Shown here one piece after another: positions 10,020 to 24,182 of a stretch of 64,000 nt of DNA. Origin of the DNA: Kitasatospora aureofaciens (lineage in GTDB: Bacteria; Actinomycetota; Actinomycetes; Streptomycetales; Streptomycetaceae); NCBI RefSeq assembly GCF_001188955.3, contig NZ_JPRF03000022.1, positions 1 to 64,000 of the forward strand, in the 5' to 3' direction. Made by a program: the position numbers and the translations under genes. Position 1 is the stretch's first letter. Each line of letters begins with the position of its first letter. Under the pieces are notes generated by a model, which did not search any database, was not told the origin of the DNA, and saw only the letters and a list, made by a program, of their open reading frames with translations.

Positions 10020-10317
10020 CCTGGGAGTTGACGGTAAGTCAAATGGGCTCACCCGTACGGCGGAATCGCTGGGCCGTCGGTGTGACAGGAGCCACACATT
10101 CATGGTAAAGCTCTCATCAAATAGTTTGTGATACCGTTCACGAGTACCGAGAACACGCCGAAAGACCTGACAGGTGGATGACTCCGTCCCTGCTCGGTCT
10201 CCCTCGACGGGCCCGCCGCACTCGCGGGCGGCCCGGCGGCGGTCACTCGGTCGGTGACACCCCGCCTTCATCTGTGCCCGTCCCCCGCCACATCGACATG
10301 CCGCCGGAGCTGCCGAC
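10020..10317 (+). promoter_or_regulatory. Upstream region of the ATP synthase operon
   Basis: The 298-bp gap contains a distinctly AT-richer segment (about 10090-10150, around CTCTCATCAAATAGTTTGTG) that probably holds the atp promoter. I cannot fix the -10 and -35. A short inverted repeat, GTGTG-8-CACAC, lies at 10080-10097. A GGAG about 9 nt before the atpI ATG serves as ribosome-binding site. Confidence 0.45.
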
Positions 10318-10761
10318 ATGCCGTCCACCGACGCCCGGATCCTCCGAGGCGCCGCGATTCCCACTGCGGTCGCCGGGATCATCGCCATGGCGATCTCCTT
10401 CGCCGTCGCCGGCGGGAAGGGCCTGCTCGGCGCACTCTTCGGCGCCCTGCTCGTGATGGCCTTCTTCAGCTTCGGCCAGATCGCGCTCGACCGGCTGACC
10501 AGGTCCAACCCGCAGATCATGATGGCTGCGGCGCTGCTGGTGTACACCACCCAGATCCTGCTGGTGGGCATCGTCCTGGCGGTCTTCAAGAACACCGAGC
10601 TGTTCAACCGGCAGGCCTTCGCCTTCACCCTGCTCGGCTGCGCCCTGATCTGGACGGGCTTCCAGGTGCGCGGCGCACTCAAGGCCAAGACGTTCTACGT
10701 CGACCCCGACGCCTCGGAAAACAAGGGCGACAAGCCCTCCGACAAGGGTCGTCAACAGTGA
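10318..10761 (+). CDS. atpI: ATP synthase protein I
   Basis: Small membrane protein, 147 residues, with about four hydrophobic helices. It is first in the operon, as usual, and is thought to assist assembly or Mg2+ handling of the Fo part rather than catalysis. Helices cover roughly residues 12-30, 36-55, 65-87 and 98-115; the C-terminus is charged (ENKGDKPSDKGRQQ). A 285-bp gap with a C6/G6 hairpin separates it from atpB, so it may be expressed at a different level from the structural subunits. Confidence 0.9.
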   Translation: MPSTDARILRGAAIPTAVAGIIAMAISFAVAGGKGLLGALFGALLVMAFFSFGQIALDRLTRSNPQIMMAAALLVYTTQILLVGIVLAVFKNTELFNRQAFAFTLLGCALIWTGFQVRGALKAKTFYVDPDASENKGDKPSDKGRQQ

Positions 10762-10775
10762 CGAGGTCCGACTGT

Positions 10776-10792
10776 CCCCCCAACGAGGGGGG
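10776..10792 (+). terminator. Small G/C hairpin between atpI and atpB
   Basis: CCCCCC at 10776-10781 and GGGGGG at 10787-10792 around AACGA, followed by CGGTGTTT, 15 nt after the atpI stop. It could act as a partial terminator or processing site. The short stem limits confidence. Confidence 0.45.
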
Positions 10793-11046
10793 CGGTGTTT
10801 ATGCCGCACTGACGGGCTGCTATCGTCCGTCGCAACAACGGAGTACGGGAAGAGGCCAGGTCTGTCCGGACAGTGGACGGATCGCCCCCCGGATCCGCGC
10901 AGTCTTCGATGATCCCGCGGTCGCGCAGCAAGCCGTCGCGCGGGGTCGGCGAGAAACCCATCAAGTTCCAGTGCCGCTCCGTGGTCGCAGGCCACGCCGA
11001 CACACCGAGGTTGCCGTAACCATGCGTCACGACGAAGGAGTCCGCG

Positions 11047-13597
<2,551 letters not shown>

Positions 13598-13752
13598 GCA
13601 ACCAGCAGCACATCCGACCCTCGGTCGGGAAACCGGCTCCCCAAGGAGTCGGCAAAACGTACGGCCGGTTCATACGACCCGGCCGAGAGTCGAGTACTTG
13701 CGGCCCTCAATGGCGGGCCGAGGATCGCAAACTAGGAGAGCAGGGAAGCCTG

Positions 13753-15327
13753 ATGGCGGAGCTTACGATCCGTCCGGAGGAGATCCGGGACGCGCTGGCC
13801 GACTTTGTCCAGTCGTACCAGCCGGACGCCGCTTCTGTGGAAGAGGTCGGTACGGTCACTGACGCGGCGGACGGCATCGCGCATGTCGAGGGCCTGCCCT
13901 CGGTCATGGCGAACGAGCTGCTGAAGTTCGAGGACGGCACGCTCGGCCTCGCGCTGAACCTCGACACCCGCGAGATCGGTGTCGTCGTCCTCGGTGAGTT
14001 CGGCGGCATCGAAGAGGGTCAGACCGTGCGCCGCACGGGCGAGGTCCTCTCGGTTCCGGTCGGCGACGGCTACCTCGGCCGCGTCGTGGACCCGCTGGGC
14101 AACCCGATCGACGGCCTGGGCGACATCGCCGCCACCGGCCGCCGCGCCCTTGAGCTGCAGGCCCCCGGCGTCATGGCCCGCAAGTCGGTCAAGCAGCCGC
14201 TGCAGACCGGCATCAAGGCCATCGACGCGATGACCCCGATCGGCCGCGGCCAGCGCCAGCTGATCATCGGCGACCGCCAGACCGGCAAGACCGCGGTGGC
14301 CGTCGACACGATCATCAACCAGCGCGACAACTGGCGCTCGGGCGACCCGGAGAAGCAGGTCCGCTGCATCTACGTCGCCGTGGGCCAGAAGGGCTCCACC
14401 ATCGCGTCCGTCCGCGGCGCCCTGGAGGAGGCCGGCGCGCTGGAGTACACCACCATCGTGGCCGCTCCCGCCTCCGACCCGGCCGGCTTCAAGTACCTCG
14501 CCCCGTACACCGGTTCGGCCATCGGCCAGGAGTGGATGTACGACGGCAAGCACGTCCTGATCATCTTCGACGACCTGTCGAAGCAGGCCGAGGCCTACCG
14601 CTCCGTCTCCCTGCTGCTGCGCCGCCCGCCGGGCCGCGAGGCCTACCCGGGTGACGTCTTCTACCTGCACTCCCGTCTGCTGGAGCGCTGCGCCAAGCTG
14701 AACGACGCCCTCGGCGGCGGCTCGATGACCGGTCTGCCGATCATCGAGACCAAGGCCAACGACGTCTCGGCGTACATCCCGACCAACGTCATCTCGATCA
14801 CCGACGGCCAGTGCTTCCTGGAGTCCGACCTGTTCAACGCCGGCATCCGCCCGGCCGTGAACGTCGGTATCTCGGTCTCCCGCGTCGGTGGCTCCGCCCA
14901 GATCAAGGCCATGCGCTCGGTCGCCGGCCGTCTGCGCCTGGACCTCGCCCAGTACCGTGAGCTGGAGGCCTTCGCCGGCTTCGGTTCCGACCTGGACGCG
15001 GCCTCCAAGGCCCAGCTGGAGCGCGGTGCGCGCATGGTCGAGCTGCTGAAGCAGGGTCAGTACCAGCCGTTCCCGGTCGAGGAGCAGGTCGTCTCCATCT
15101 GGGCCGGCACCACCGGCAAGCTGGACGACGTCCCGGTCGCCGAGATCCGCCGCTTCGAGCGCGAGTTCCTGGACTTCGTGCGCCTGCAGCACAAGGACCT
15201 GCTGGCCGGCATCGTCGAGACCGGTCTGCTGGCCGACGGCACCGTCGACGCCCTGACCGAGGCGATCGCGGCCTTCAAGCAGGGTTACCAGACCGCCGAC
15301 GGCAAGCTGCTCTCCGAGCAGGCCTGA
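13753..15327 (+). CDS. atpA: ATP synthase F1 subunit alpha
   Basis: Non-catalytic nucleotide-binding subunit of the F1 hexamer, 524 residues. P-loop GDRQTGKT at 173-180; conserved [11 protein letters not shown], the arginine-finger region [14 protein letters not shown], and the long C-terminal helical domain. ATG 13753 follows TAGGAGAG with good spacing. Confidence 0.98.
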   Translation: MAELTIRPEEIRDALADFVQSYQPDAASVEEVGTVTDAADGIAHVEGLPSVMANELLKFEDGTLGLALNLDTREIGVVVLGEFGGIEEGQTVRRTGEVLSVPVGDGYLGRVVDPLGNPIDGLGDIAATGRRALELQAPGVMARKSVKQPLQTGIKAIDAMTPIGRGQRQLIIGDRQTGKTAVAVDTIINQRDNWRSGDPEKQVRCIYVAVGQKGSTIASVRGALEEAGALEYTTIVAAPASDPAGFKYLAPYTGSAIGQEWMYDGKHVLIIFDDLSKQAEAYRSVSLLLRRPPGREAYPGDVFYLHSRLLERCAKLNDALGGGSMTGLPIIETKANDVSAYIPTNVISITDGQCFLESDLFNAGIRPAVNVGISVSRVGGSAQIKAMRSVAGRLRLDLAQYRELEAFAGFGSDLDAASKAQLERGARMVELLKQGQYQPFPVEEQVVSIWAGTTGKLDDVPVAEIRRFEREFLDFVRLQHKDLLAGIVETGLLADGTVDALTEAIAAFKQGYQTADGKLLSEQA

Positions 15328-15359
15328 GTCCGGTAGCGAGGGAAAGGACGTAACGACCC

Positions 15360-17722
<2,363 letters not shown>

Positions 17723-17747
17723 TCGCGGCCGGTAGCAGCTGAGTGAC

Positions 17748-17787
17748 CGTGAGGGGTGGCCCCCGAGCCTGGGGACCACCCCTCACG
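17748..17787 (+). terminator. Strong hairpin between atpD and atpC
   Basis: CGTGAGGGGTGGCCCC (17748-17763) pairs with 17771-17787, with one unpaired A in the right arm. This lies inside what is otherwise one operon, so it should act as an attenuator, a partial terminator or a 3'-end stabiliser that lowers atpC relative to atpD. Confidence 0.65.
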
Positions 17788-17863
17788 TCGCATCGGCTGT
17801 GATTCCGGTCAAATCCGTGCCGCCGGTTTCATGCCGGAGGCGCGGGGCCGTTATTCTTACCGA

Positions 17864-17885
17864 AACTCCCGAGTAATCGGGGGTT
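17864..17885 (+). promoter_or_regulatory. Stem-loop just upstream of atpC
   Basis: AACTCCCGA - GTAA - TCGGGGGTT: nine-base-pair stem (one G-U) with a 4-nt loop, ending 10 nt before the atpC Shine-Dalgarno AGGAG. An AT-rich TTATTCTTACC lies immediately upstream and could be part of an internal promoter. Confidence 0.45.
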
Positions 17886-17906
17886 GCATGAGCCTAGGAG
17901 CCCACG

Positions 17907-18290
17907 TTGGCTGAGCTGCACGTCGAGCTGGTCGCAGCCGACCGCAAGGTGTGGTCCGGTGCGGCCACCATCGTCGTCGCCCGTACGGCCTCCGGTGACA
18001 CCGGCATCATGCCGGGCCACACCCCGGTGCTGAGCGTGCTGGAGACCGGTCCGGTCACCATCCGCACGGTGGACGGCGGCACCGTCATCGCCGCGGTGCA
18101 CGGCGGCTTCATCTCCTTCGCCGACAACAAGCTGTCTCTGCTCGCGGAGATCGCCGAGCTGGCGGACGAGATCGACGTCGCGCGTGCCGAGCGCGCACTG
18201 GAGCAGGCCAAGTCCGACCTGGACGCGCACGCCGAGCGTCGCGCCGAGGTCCGACTGTTCGCGGCGCGCGGCCTCAAGGCCCACGCCTGA
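17907..18290 (+). CDS. atpC: ATP synthase F1 subunit epsilon
   Basis: Rotor foot and intrinsic ATPase inhibitor, 127 residues. N-terminal beta-sandwich (AELHVELVAADRKVWSGAA, GDTGIMPGHTPVLSVLETG) and a C-terminal helical pair. TTG start at 17907, preceded by AGGAG at 17896-17900. It is last in the operon, separated from atpD by 184 bp with two stem-loops, and closed by a terminator. Confidence 0.96.
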   Translation: MAELHVELVAADRKVWSGAATIVVARTASGDTGIMPGHTPVLSVLETGPVTIRTVDGGTVIAAVHGGFISFADNKLSLLAEIAELADEIDVARAERALEQAKSDLDAHAERRAEVRLFAARGLKAHA

Positions 18291-18321
18291 GTGTGCCGGA
18301 CCCCGGCTTGGCGGGGTCGAC

Positions 18322-18363
18322 CGACGGTCCCGGGGACGCGTGAGCGTGACCCCGGGACTGTCG
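18322..18363 (+). terminator. ATP synthase operon terminator
   Basis: Stem CGACGGTCCCGGGG (18322-18335) with CCCCGGGACTGTCG (18350-18363), 14 bp with one G-U pair, starting 32 nt after the atpC stop. Confidence 0.8.
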
Positions 18364-18438
18364 TCGTAGTTGGTAGGTCAGCGCGGTCGTCCGGGACGAC
18401 CGCAACGGGGAACGCGGGTAGCGAGGAGGTAGGTGAGC

Positions 18439-18939
18439 ATGGTCCTCGCGCTTGTGGTGTGTGCGGCGGTCGTGGCGCTGGGAGTGATCGGCCTGATGGC
18501 CTTCGCGGTGCGCCGCCGCCTGATCCAGAGGGTCGGCGGCACGTTCGACTGCAGCTACCGGCTCAAAATGCCCGCCGACGCCTCGACGCAGCCCGACCTC
18601 GACGAGAACGGCAAACCCACCTCAGCCCCGGTCCCCCCGACCGACGGCAAGGGGTGGGTTTTTGGTATCGGCCGCTACAGCGGCGACTCGATCGAGTGGT
18701 TCCGGGTCTTCTCGTACGCGCCGCGCCCGCGCAAGGTGCTGCCCCGCCGTGAGATCGAGGTGCTCGGCCGGCGCTACCCGGAGGGCCAGGAGGAGCTGGC
18801 GCTGCTCTCCGGCTCGGTGGTGCTGCGCTGCCTGCACAACGGGGCGCCGCTGGAGCTGGCGATGAGCGAGGACGCGCTCACCGGCTTCCTGGCCTGGCTG
18901 GAGGCCGCTCCGCCCGGACAGCGGGTCAACGTCGCCTGA
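18439..18939 (+). CDS. DUF2550 family membrane protein
   Basis: Small actinobacterial protein of unknown function, 166 residues, found next to atpC in streptomycetes and mycobacteria. One N-terminal membrane helix (VLALVVCAAVVALGVIGLMAF) is followed by a basic RRRLIQRVGGTFDCSYRL and a cytoplasmic domain with WVFGIGRYSGDSIEWFRVFS. I choose ATG 18439, nine bases after AGGAGG (18424-18429). GTG 18433 is the alternative and lies only three bases from it. Confidence 0.85.
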   Translation: MVLALVVCAAVVALGVIGLMAFAVRRRLIQRVGGTFDCSYRLKMPADASTQPDLDENGKPTSAPVPPTDGKGWVFGIGRYSGDSIEWFRVFSYAPRPRKVLPRREIEVLGRRYPEGQEELALLSGSVVLRCLHNGAPLELAMSEDALTGFLAWLEAAPPGQRVNVA

Positions 18940-18977
18940 CATCCACAGGAGCATCCTCGCGGGCTAGGGTGGGCCGC

Positions 18978-19550
18978 ATGGTCAATCTGACGCGCATCTA
19001 CACCCGTACCGGGGACGACGGCACCACCGCGCTCGGCGACATGAGCCGGACCACCAAGACCGACCCGCGGCTGATCGCGTACGCCGACGCCAACGAGGCG
19101 AACGCGGCGATCGGGGTGGCCCTCGCGGTCGGCGCGCTGCCCGAGGACGTGGCGGCCGTGCTCGTACGGGTCCAGAACGACCTGTTCGACGTCGGCGCCG
19201 ACCTGTCCACGCCCGTGGTCGAGGACCCGAAGTACCCGCCGCTGCGGGTGCTGCAGTCCTACGTCGACCGGCTGGAGGGGGACTGCGACCACTACCTGGA
19301 GCAGGTCGAGAAGCTGCGCAGCTTCATCCTGCCCGGCGGCACGCCCGGGGCGGCCCACCTGCACCTGGCGTGCACGGTGGTGCGCAGGGCCGAGCGCTCC
19401 ACCTGGGCGGCGATCGCCGAGCACGGGGACACCGTGAACCCGCTGACCGCGAAGTACCTCAACCGGCTGTCCGACCTGCTGTTCATCCTGGCCCGGGTGG
19501 CCAACAAGGAGCGCGGCGACGTGCTCTGGGTGCCGGGGGAGAACCGCTAG
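18978..19550 (+). CDS. Cob(I)alamin adenosyltransferase, PduO type
   Basis: Transfers the adenosyl group of ATP to cob(I)alamin to make adenosylcobalamin, the cofactor of acyl-CoA mutases such as IcmA in this window. Of 190 residues, family motifs are TRIYTRTGDDGTTALGDMSR, the conserved VVRRAERSTW and KYLNRLSDLLFILAR. ATG 18978 is preferred; GTG 18969 would add three residues. A TAGGGT lies 7 nt upstream of the ATG region, so the mRNA may be nearly leaderless. Its stop overlaps by four bases the stop of the convergent membrane protein gene. Confidence 0.92.
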   Translation: MVNLTRIYTRTGDDGTTALGDMSRTTKTDPRLIAYADANEANAAIGVALAVGALPEDVAAVLVRVQNDLFDVGADLSTPVVEDPKYPPLRVLQSYVDRLEGDCDHYLEQVEKLRSFILPGGTPGAAHLHLACTVVRRAERSTWAAIAEHGDTVNPLTAKYLNRLSDLLFILARVANKERGDVLWVPGENR

Positions 19551-20152
19551 GCCCTGTCCTGGGCCTTCTCGGCAGGTTCCCCGGACTCGGCCACCCGGCC
19601 GTGCTCGACCCGCACGCCGGCCGGCGGCTCCTTGGGCCAGAGCGAGTAACAGCCGGCCACGATCAGGTTGACGACGGCCACGATGGTGAGCCTGATGTAC
19701 CACTCCGTGAAGGTGCCGACGTGGGCGGCACCGTTCGAGAGCGGGACGAGCAGGGTGATCAGGGCCAGGGTGATCACGGCCGAGACGACGGTGCGGGCGG
19801 CGACCCGCCACTCGTGGCGGGTCCGCTCCGGGCCGTACTTCGGTGCGGGCAGCGGCTTGGGGCCGCCGGCGAAGCGGTACAGGAAGTGCCGGTCGGCCCA
19901 GGCGACCAGCGAGGGGCCGTAGCCGACCGAGAAGCCCGCGTAGCTCGCCGCCAGGGCGTGCATCCAGTTCGCCTCGGCGCCACCGCGCAGGTTCAGCACG
20001 GTCAGCGTGTACAGCACGAGGTCCACCGCCGGCAGGCCGAGCAGCAGCACGGTGCTGGTGCGGCGCCACCGCAGCAGGTAGCGGGTGGAGAGCGCGAGGC
20101 CGAGCACGATCCACCAGGAGATCTCGGCCGCGGCGATGAGGGTGACGATCAC
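19547..20152 (-). CDS. Conserved membrane protein of unknown function
   Basis: 201 residues with about six hydrophobic segments (for example IAAAEISWWIVLGLALST, VLLLGLPAVDLVLYTLTVL, VVSAVITLALITLLV, LTIVAVVNLIVAGCYSLWP). It has no motif I can tie to a reaction. The middle contains a charged cytoplasmic stretch (GPKPLPAPKYGPERTRHEW), and the C-terminus is soluble. It is convergent with the cobalamin adenosyltransferase gene and divergent from the two-component system. I do not recognise a function. Confidence 0.75.
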   Translation of the reverse strand: MIVTLIAAAEISWWIVLGLALSTRYLLRWRRTSTVLLLGLPAVDLVLYTLTVLNLRGGAEANWMHALAASYAGFSVGYGPSLVAWADRHFLYRFAGGPKPLPAPKYGPERTRHEWRVAARTVVSAVITLALITLLVPLSNGAAHVGTFTEWYIRLTIVAVVNLIVAGCYSLWPKEPPAGVRVEHGRVAESGEPAEKAQDRA

Positions 20153-20308
20153 GTTCTGCTCCCGGTCGTTCGGCGGTGCTCCCAGCCTCGTGCGCGGGCG
20201 TGCCGGTGTCGTCGTCGTGCGGTGCCGTCCGGGCCTGCACCTTTCGATGTAGCGGGCTCCTCCGTGGTCCGGAGCCGGGCGGGCCGCCGGGGATGGTGAG
20301 ATGGGGTC

Positions 20309-21511
20309 GTGCTCGTACCGTCCCTCCCCCCGCGCCGACTGGACCGGCTGATCGCCCTGTGCGGGCTGCTCGGTGGGGCGGTGCTGATCGCCTTCCGGGT
20401 GTACGACCGGGCCGATCGGGTGCCCTGGTGGGCGGTGGCGCTGCCGCTGGTGGTGACGGCGGGGCTGGAGCTGGTCCGGCGTACCCGGCCGGTGCTAGCG
20501 GTGTCGCTGGGCGGGCTGGCCTTCGCCGGGAGCGTGTTCGCCGGTGGTCTGCTGGCGACGACGATCATGTACACCGATCTGCTGTACGCGGCGGTGCTCT
20601 ACGGCAGCCGCCGGATGTCGCGGGTGCTGCACCTGACCGGTGGGGCGACCGTCCTGGTGCTCTCCAGCCTGGTCTGGTACGCGGCCGGGACGTCCGAGGG
20701 GCTGCTGATCGTGGTGCTCAGCTCACTGGTGTTCCTGGCGCCGGTGTGGACCGGAGACCTGGTGCGCAGGCACCGGCAGGAGGCGGAGACCGAGCGGCTG
20801 CGGGCCGAACAGACCGCGCTGCTCTCGGAGATGGACCGGCGCGAGGCGGTCGGTGCCGAACGGGCCCGGATGGCGCGGGAGTTGCACGACGTGGTGGCCA
20901 ATCACCTGTCGGCCATCGCGATCCACGCCACCGGGGCGCAGTCGGTCGCCCGGCGACGGCGGTTGGCGGCGGACGATCCACTGGTCGAGGTGCTGGCGGT
21001 GATCCGGGAGAACAGCGTCCAGGGATTGGCCGAAATGCGTCGCATGATCGGACTGCTCCGCGACAGCGGCGGGGGAGAGGCCGACGAGTCCTACGCGGCG
21101 CCCGACCTGGCCGCGGTGGACGCCCTGTTGGCCAAGGCCCGGGCGGCCGGGCAGGACGTCGGGCTGGAGTTCCGGCTGACCGAGCTGGGCGAGCGCGGCG
21201 CCGTACCGGTGCCGGTCGGGCTGGCCGCGTACCGGATCGTGCAGGAGTCGCTGACCAACGCGCTCAAGCACGCGGGGCCCGGACTGGTCGCGGTGCGGCT
21301 GGAGTTCGGCCGCGAGGAGCTGCTGATCGGCGTCGACAGCCCGTACCGGGGCGAGCCCGGCCGCGAACTGCCCGGCGCCCGGGCCGGGCTGGTGGGCATG
21401 TCGGAGCGGGCCGGGCTGCTCGGCGGCAGCTTCGAGGCGGGGCCGCGGGACGGGTACTGGAGCGTGCGCGCGGTGCTGCCGCGCGGCGGGGAGAGCGAGG
21501 GACGGGCATGA
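20309..21511 (+). CDS. Two-component sensor histidine kinase (HisKA_3 type)
   Basis: Membrane sensor of 400 residues. The N-terminal half has several membrane segments (about residues 12-150). The dimerisation/phosphotransfer motif ERARMARELHDVVANHLS follows, with His193 as the phosphorylated residue. A HATPase_c domain contains the N-box QESLTNALKHA and the G-box RAGLVGMSERAGLLGG. Start GTG 20309. The stop overlaps the ATG of the response regulator (ATGA), so the pair is co-translated. The signal is not evident; the sensing part is membrane-embedded with short loops. Confidence 0.92.
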   Translation: MLVPSLPPRRLDRLIALCGLLGGAVLIAFRVYDRADRVPWWAVALPLVVTAGLELVRRTRPVLAVSLGGLAFAGSVFAGGLLATTIMYTDLLYAAVLYGSRRMSRVLHLTGGATVLVLSSLVWYAAGTSEGLLIVVLSSLVFLAPVWTGDLVRRHRQEAETERLRAEQTALLSEMDRREAVGAERARMARELHDVVANHLSAIAIHATGAQSVARRRRLAADDPLVEVLAVIRENSVQGLAEMRRMIGLLRDSGGGEADESYAAPDLAAVDALLAKARAAGQDVGLEFRLTELGERGAVPVPVGLAAYRIVQESLTNALKHAGPGLVAVRLEFGREELLIGVDSPYRGEPGRELPGARAGLVGMSERAGLLGGSFEAGPRDGYWSVRAVLPRGGESEGRA

Positions 21512-22158
21512 CGATCCGGGTGCTGGTGGCGGAGGACCAGGCGGCGGTGCGGGCGGCGCTGGTGATGATCCTGCGCGCCGAGCCGGGGTTCGAGGTGGTC
21601 GGGCAGGCCGCGGACGGGGAGGAGGCCGTCCGGCTGGCGCTGGAGCTGCGGCCCGACGTGGTGCTGATGGACGTGCAGATGCCCCGGCTGGACGGCGTTT
21701 CGGCGACCCGGCAGGTGGTCGCCGCAGGGGCCGCCCAGGTGCTCGTGCTGACCACCTTCGACCTGGACGAGTACGTCTACGGCGCACTGCGGGCCGGCGC
21801 GGCCGGGTTCCTGCTCAAGGACCTGGAGGCGGACACCCTGGTCGAGGGCATCCGGACGGTGGCGCGCGGGGACGGCATGCTGGCGCCCTCGGTGACCAGG
21901 CGGCTGATCGGCGCCTTCGCCCGCCCGGAGCGGCCCGTCGGCCCGGAGGCCCGGGCGGCGGTCGCAGGGCTGACCGGGCGCGAACGGGAGGTGCTGGCCT
22001 GTGTCGGGGCCGGGCTGTCCAACGGGGAGATCGCGGCCCGGCTGGAGATGGCGGAGGCGACCACCAAGACCCACGTCAGCCGGATCCTGGCGAAGCTGCG
22101 GCTGCGCAACCGGGTGCAGGCGGCGATCCTGGCCCAGGACCTCGGTCTGACCATCTGA
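21508..22158 (+). CDS. NarL/FixJ-type response regulator
   Basis: Partner of the preceding kinase, 216 residues. Receiver domain with phosphoacceptor Asp55 (VVLMDVQMPRLDG), Thr in LVLTTFD, and Lys in GFLLKDLEAD. The C-terminal LuxR helix-turn-helix (LTGREREVLACVGAGLSNGE, then TKTHVSRILAKLRLRNRVQA) binds DNA. Target genes cannot be inferred from the context. Confidence 0.93.
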   Translation: MTIRVLVAEDQAAVRAALVMILRAEPGFEVVGQAADGEEAVRLALELRPDVVLMDVQMPRLDGVSATRQVVAAGAAQVLVLTTFDLDEYVYGALRAGAAGFLLKDLEADTLVEGIRTVARGDGMLAPSVTRRLIGAFARPERPVGPEARAAVAGLTGREREVLACVGAGLSNGEIAARLEMAEATTKTHVSRILAKLRLRNRVQAAILAQDLGLTI

Positions 22159-22336
22159 CGAGCGTCCTGATCAACTGACCACGTCGGTTGCAGATCACAC
22201 TCCCGATTGCTATTGCACGGGGGATCCGGGCACTAAAGTCCGGCGCAGAGCAATGCGGCTCCTTGGCGGCGATCCCTGCCCTGAGCCGCCTTCAGGGCCC
22301 GCCCGCAGGGCGGCGACGGCATCGGGAGACCCAGCC

Positions 22337-23206
22337 ATGAGCAATGCGTCCAGCAAGCAGATCGCCGTGATCGGTGCCGGCCTGATGGGCGCCGGCATCG
22401 CCCAGGTGTCCGCGCAGGCCGGCCACCCGGTGGTGCTGCGGGACGTGACCGAGGAGGCGCTGCAGCGCGGCCTCGCGGGCATCCGCGCCTCGTACGAGAA
22501 GTTCGTCTCCAAGGGCCGGCTGAGCGCCGAGGACGCCGAGGCCGCGCTCGGCCGGATCACCACCACCACCGACCTGGGCGCCGTCGCCGAGGCCGACATC
22601 GTGGTCGAGGCCGTGTTCGAGAACCTGGAGGTCAAGGAGGGCGTCTTCCGCGAGCTGGACAAGCTCGCCAAGGACGGCGCCGTGCTGGCCTCCAACACCT
22701 CCGCCATCCCGATCACCCGGATCGCCGCCGTCACCCAGCGCCCCGAGTCGGTCGTCGGCGTCCACTTCTTCTCGCCGGTCCCGATGATGAAGCTGGTCGA
22801 GCTGGTCCGCGGCTACAAGACCAGCGACGGGACGCTGGCCGCGGCCCGCGCCTACGCCGAGGGCGTCGGCAAGGAGGTCGTGGTGGTCAACCGCGACGTG
22901 GCCGGCTTCATCACCACCCGCCTGATCACCGCCCTGGTCGTCGAGGCCGCCAAGCTGTACGAGTCGGGCGTGGCCACCGCCGAGGACATCGACACCGCCT
23001 GCCGCCTCGGCTTCGGCCACGCGATGGGCCCGCTGCAGACCGCCGACCTCACCGGGGTGGACATCCTGCTGCACGCCGCCCACAACATCTACACCGAGAC
23101 CAAGGACGAGAAGTTCGCCGCCCCGGAGATCATGGCCCGCATGGTCACCGCCGGTGACCTCGGCCGCAAGAGCGGACGCGGCTTCTACCCGTACGAGGGC
23201 AAGTGA
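22337..23206 (+). CDS. 3-hydroxybutyryl-CoA dehydrogenase
   Basis: NAD(P)-dependent oxidation of 3-hydroxyacyl-CoA, 289 residues. Rossmann motif AVIGAGLMGAGIAQ at the N-terminus; catalytic His143 in VGVHFFSPVPMMKLVELV; SNTSAIPI; and the C-terminal GLGRKSGRGFYPYEG-type ending. It fits with the thiolase at 40161 in short-chain acyl-CoA metabolism (acetoacetyl-CoA/crotonyl-CoA arm), though it sits as a single gene. ATG 22337 was chosen because upstream in-frame codons are not GC3-rich coding. Confidence 0.94.
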   Translation: MSNASSKQIAVIGAGLMGAGIAQVSAQAGHPVVLRDVTEEALQRGLAGIRASYEKFVSKGRLSAEDAEAALGRITTTTDLGAVAEADIVVEAVFENLEVKEGVFRELDKLAKDGAVLASNTSAIPITRIAAVTQRPESVVGVHFFSPVPMMKLVELVRGYKTSDGTLAAARAYAEGVGKEVVVVNRDVAGFITTRLITALVVEAAKLYESGVATAEDIDTACRLGFGHAMGPLQTADLTGVDILLHAAHNIYTETKDEKFAAPEIMARMVTAGDLGRKSGRGFYPYEGK

Positions 23207-23604
23207 CCCTACGGGGCTGAACGACCAGGTGGGCCGTGCGATCGGAGCGTCGTACGGCCCGCTCCGCCGGGGCGGGTGAGTTTCCTCACGCCGGGTGCCG
23301 CAGACGGGTGATTTGGGCGGTAATCGAGCGTAAGTGTGGAGAGTTCCTGCGTATATTCCCTCGGACGAGTGAAGTTGTTTCAGACCAGGGCGAAAGCCAG
23401 CAACCTGCGGCACTGCTCCACCGTCAGATGAGGGAACCCGGCAGAGTGACCGGGACCAGGCGCGAGCCGAGCCGTCACAGGCCTCCCGCCCGGGCCACGC
23501 ACCCCGATCCACCCAATCCGGGAGCCACCCCGCCTCCCGGCCCGGCCCGGTACGGCCGGGGCCGGACCCACGCAGACCAGGCCACCCAGGCGAAGGAGGA
23601 GAGC
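23207..23604. other. Intergenic region upstream of the STAS gene
   Basis: 398 bp without a convincing gene. It includes an AT-richer stretch (about 23290-23400) with a -10-like TATATT at 23352-23357; no clear -35 is seen. AAGGAGGAGAG immediately precedes the STAS start. Confidence 0.4.
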
Positions 23605-23922
23605 ATGCGCATCACCGGCGACCACACGGCGCTGGCCATCGAAGGCCGCCTCGACGTGCGCACCGCCGCCGACGCGCGGGTTCTGCTGCACCAGGCAGTG
23701 GACGGCGGTCTCGGCGACCTCGTGCTCGACCTGGCCCGACTGGAGTTCTGGGACGCCACCGGACTCGGCGTGATCATGGGCACCCACCGGCGGGCCGGCC
23801 GGATCGGCCGCCGGCTCGTGCTGCGCTCCGTCCCCGCGCAGCTCCAGCGGCTGCTGGTGGCCACCAAACTGCACCGCATCCTGGCGGTCGACGGCGGGAT
23901 CGCCGAGGCGCACGTCAGCTAG
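23605..23922 (+). CDS. STAS-domain anti-sigma factor antagonist-like protein
   Basis: 105-residue single STAS domain, related to SpoIIAA/BldG-type proteins that bind anti-sigma kinases. ALAIEGRLDVRTAADAR is the first strand-helix region. The loop normally carrying the phosphorylated serine (DSSGLG) reads WDATGLGV, with Ala51 in place of Ser and Thr52 next to it, so switching by serine phosphorylation at the usual site is not possible. AAGGAGGAG precedes ATG 23605. Downstream is a P-loop membrane protein, possibly a partner but not coupled (260-bp gap). Confidence 0.85.
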   Translation: MRITGDHTALAIEGRLDVRTAADARVLLHQAVDGGLGDLVLDLARLEFWDATGLGVIMGTHRRAGRIGRRLVLRSVPAQLQRLLVATKLHRILAVDGGIAEAHVS

Positions 23923-24182
23923 CACGTCGGCCGGGGCCTGTCCGGGGGCATGTCCGCGGGCGCCCGGCCCGGGCGCCCTTCAGGCCCCCCGCCTGGGGCG
24001 ATCCCGCCCCGACCCGCCCCGCACCCGGACCGCGCTGCACGGGCGGCCCCGGATGTGCAAGAGTCTGCCCGTCAGATGACGGCCGCCCGGGGCCGGCTGC
24101 CCGCAGCCCGCCCGCGGCCGCGACCGAGACGTGTGCCGGCCGGCGCGGGGCGCCGGCGGCCGACCACGATGCGGAGCAGAAC

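Noticed and set aside
18939..18978. Cobalamin riboswitch upstream of the adenosyltransferase (and upstream of icmA)
   Set aside because: The gaps are far too short and no B12-box-like sequence was seen.
20176..22158. 660-codon plus-strand frame spanning both two-component genes
   Set aside because: Only the last 216 codons, the response regulator, are coding in that frame; the first part is the shadow of the histidine kinase gene.
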